Shown here: piece after piece, positions 30,527-30,529 of the stretch
How positions within the stretch are numbered: the first letter of the stretch is position 1
Layout of the letters: each line of letters opens with the position of its first letter
Assembly: GCA_964443145.1 (NCBI GenBank)
Contig: CAYUBS010000020.1
Location: forward strand, 1-30,529
Direction: 5' to 3'
Length of the DNA stretch: 30,529 nucleotides
Origin: JAHEFT01 sp964443145
GTDB lineage: Bacteria > Pseudomonadota > Gammaproteobacteria > Xanthomonadales > SZUA-36
The notes under the pieces: generated by a model
What the model saw: only the letters and a program-made list of their open reading frames with translations
Database searches by the model: none
What the model was told of the DNA's origin: nothing
Made by a program: the position numbers and the translations under genes

Positions 30527-30529
30527 TTT

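Overview
The window reads as a chromosomal segment of a free-living gammaproteobacterium. Two gene strings typical of that class are present: ffs–dnaX–ybaB–recR, and thrS–infC–rpmI–rplT–pheS–pheT–ihfA–merR–tRNA-Pro. Coding density is high and the base composition is moderately GC-rich. A TonB-dependent receptor under a TPP riboswitch suggests an aquatic, Gram-negative bacterium that scavenges thiamine. I cannot assign a genus from the sequence alone.

Layout: (1) 1–3340 holds a small secreted protein, a type I glutamine synthetase lacking the usual adenylylation tyrosine, and a convergent PLP decarboxylase. (2) 3381–7398 is a thiamine-salvage operon: TPP riboswitch, TonB receptor, small YkoF/MTH1187-like protein, PnuT-type inner-membrane transporter and a thiamine-kinase-like phosphotransferase. 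(3) 7385–10427 on the minus strand is ffs, dnaX, ybaB, recR. (4) 10569–13822 holds a ComEA-like protein, a small unknown gene, a 320-bp AT-rich gap with four consensus DnaA boxes, and a kinase–sbcB pair. (5) 13889–15763 holds tesB, a GlsB/YeaQ membrane protein and a lytic transglycosylase. (6) 15758–16380 carries two homologous, oppositely oriented structured elements filling the gap between the convergent 3' ends of the transglycosylase gene and dnaE. (7) dnaE, an ATP-grasp protein, tRNA-Val(GAC) and an OFA-type MFS transporter follow. (8) 22630–30055 is the translation cluster from thrS to merR. (9) 30130–30526 has two tandem ~150–160 bp repeats that each begin with a broken 5' part of tRNA-Pro, followed by intact tRNA-Pro(GGG).

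The strongest candidates for something undescribed are these. The pair of 3'-end elements has stems that changed in a compensatory way between copies. A nine-codon leader peptide with three Thr codons and a terminator hairpin precede thrS, suggesting transcription attenuation of threonyl-tRNA synthetase. The DnaA-box cluster lies between two convergent genes. The tRNA-Pro fragments form a tandem array. The remaining genes are conventional. All functional statements are read from sequence and family knowledge; no database search or folding program was run.
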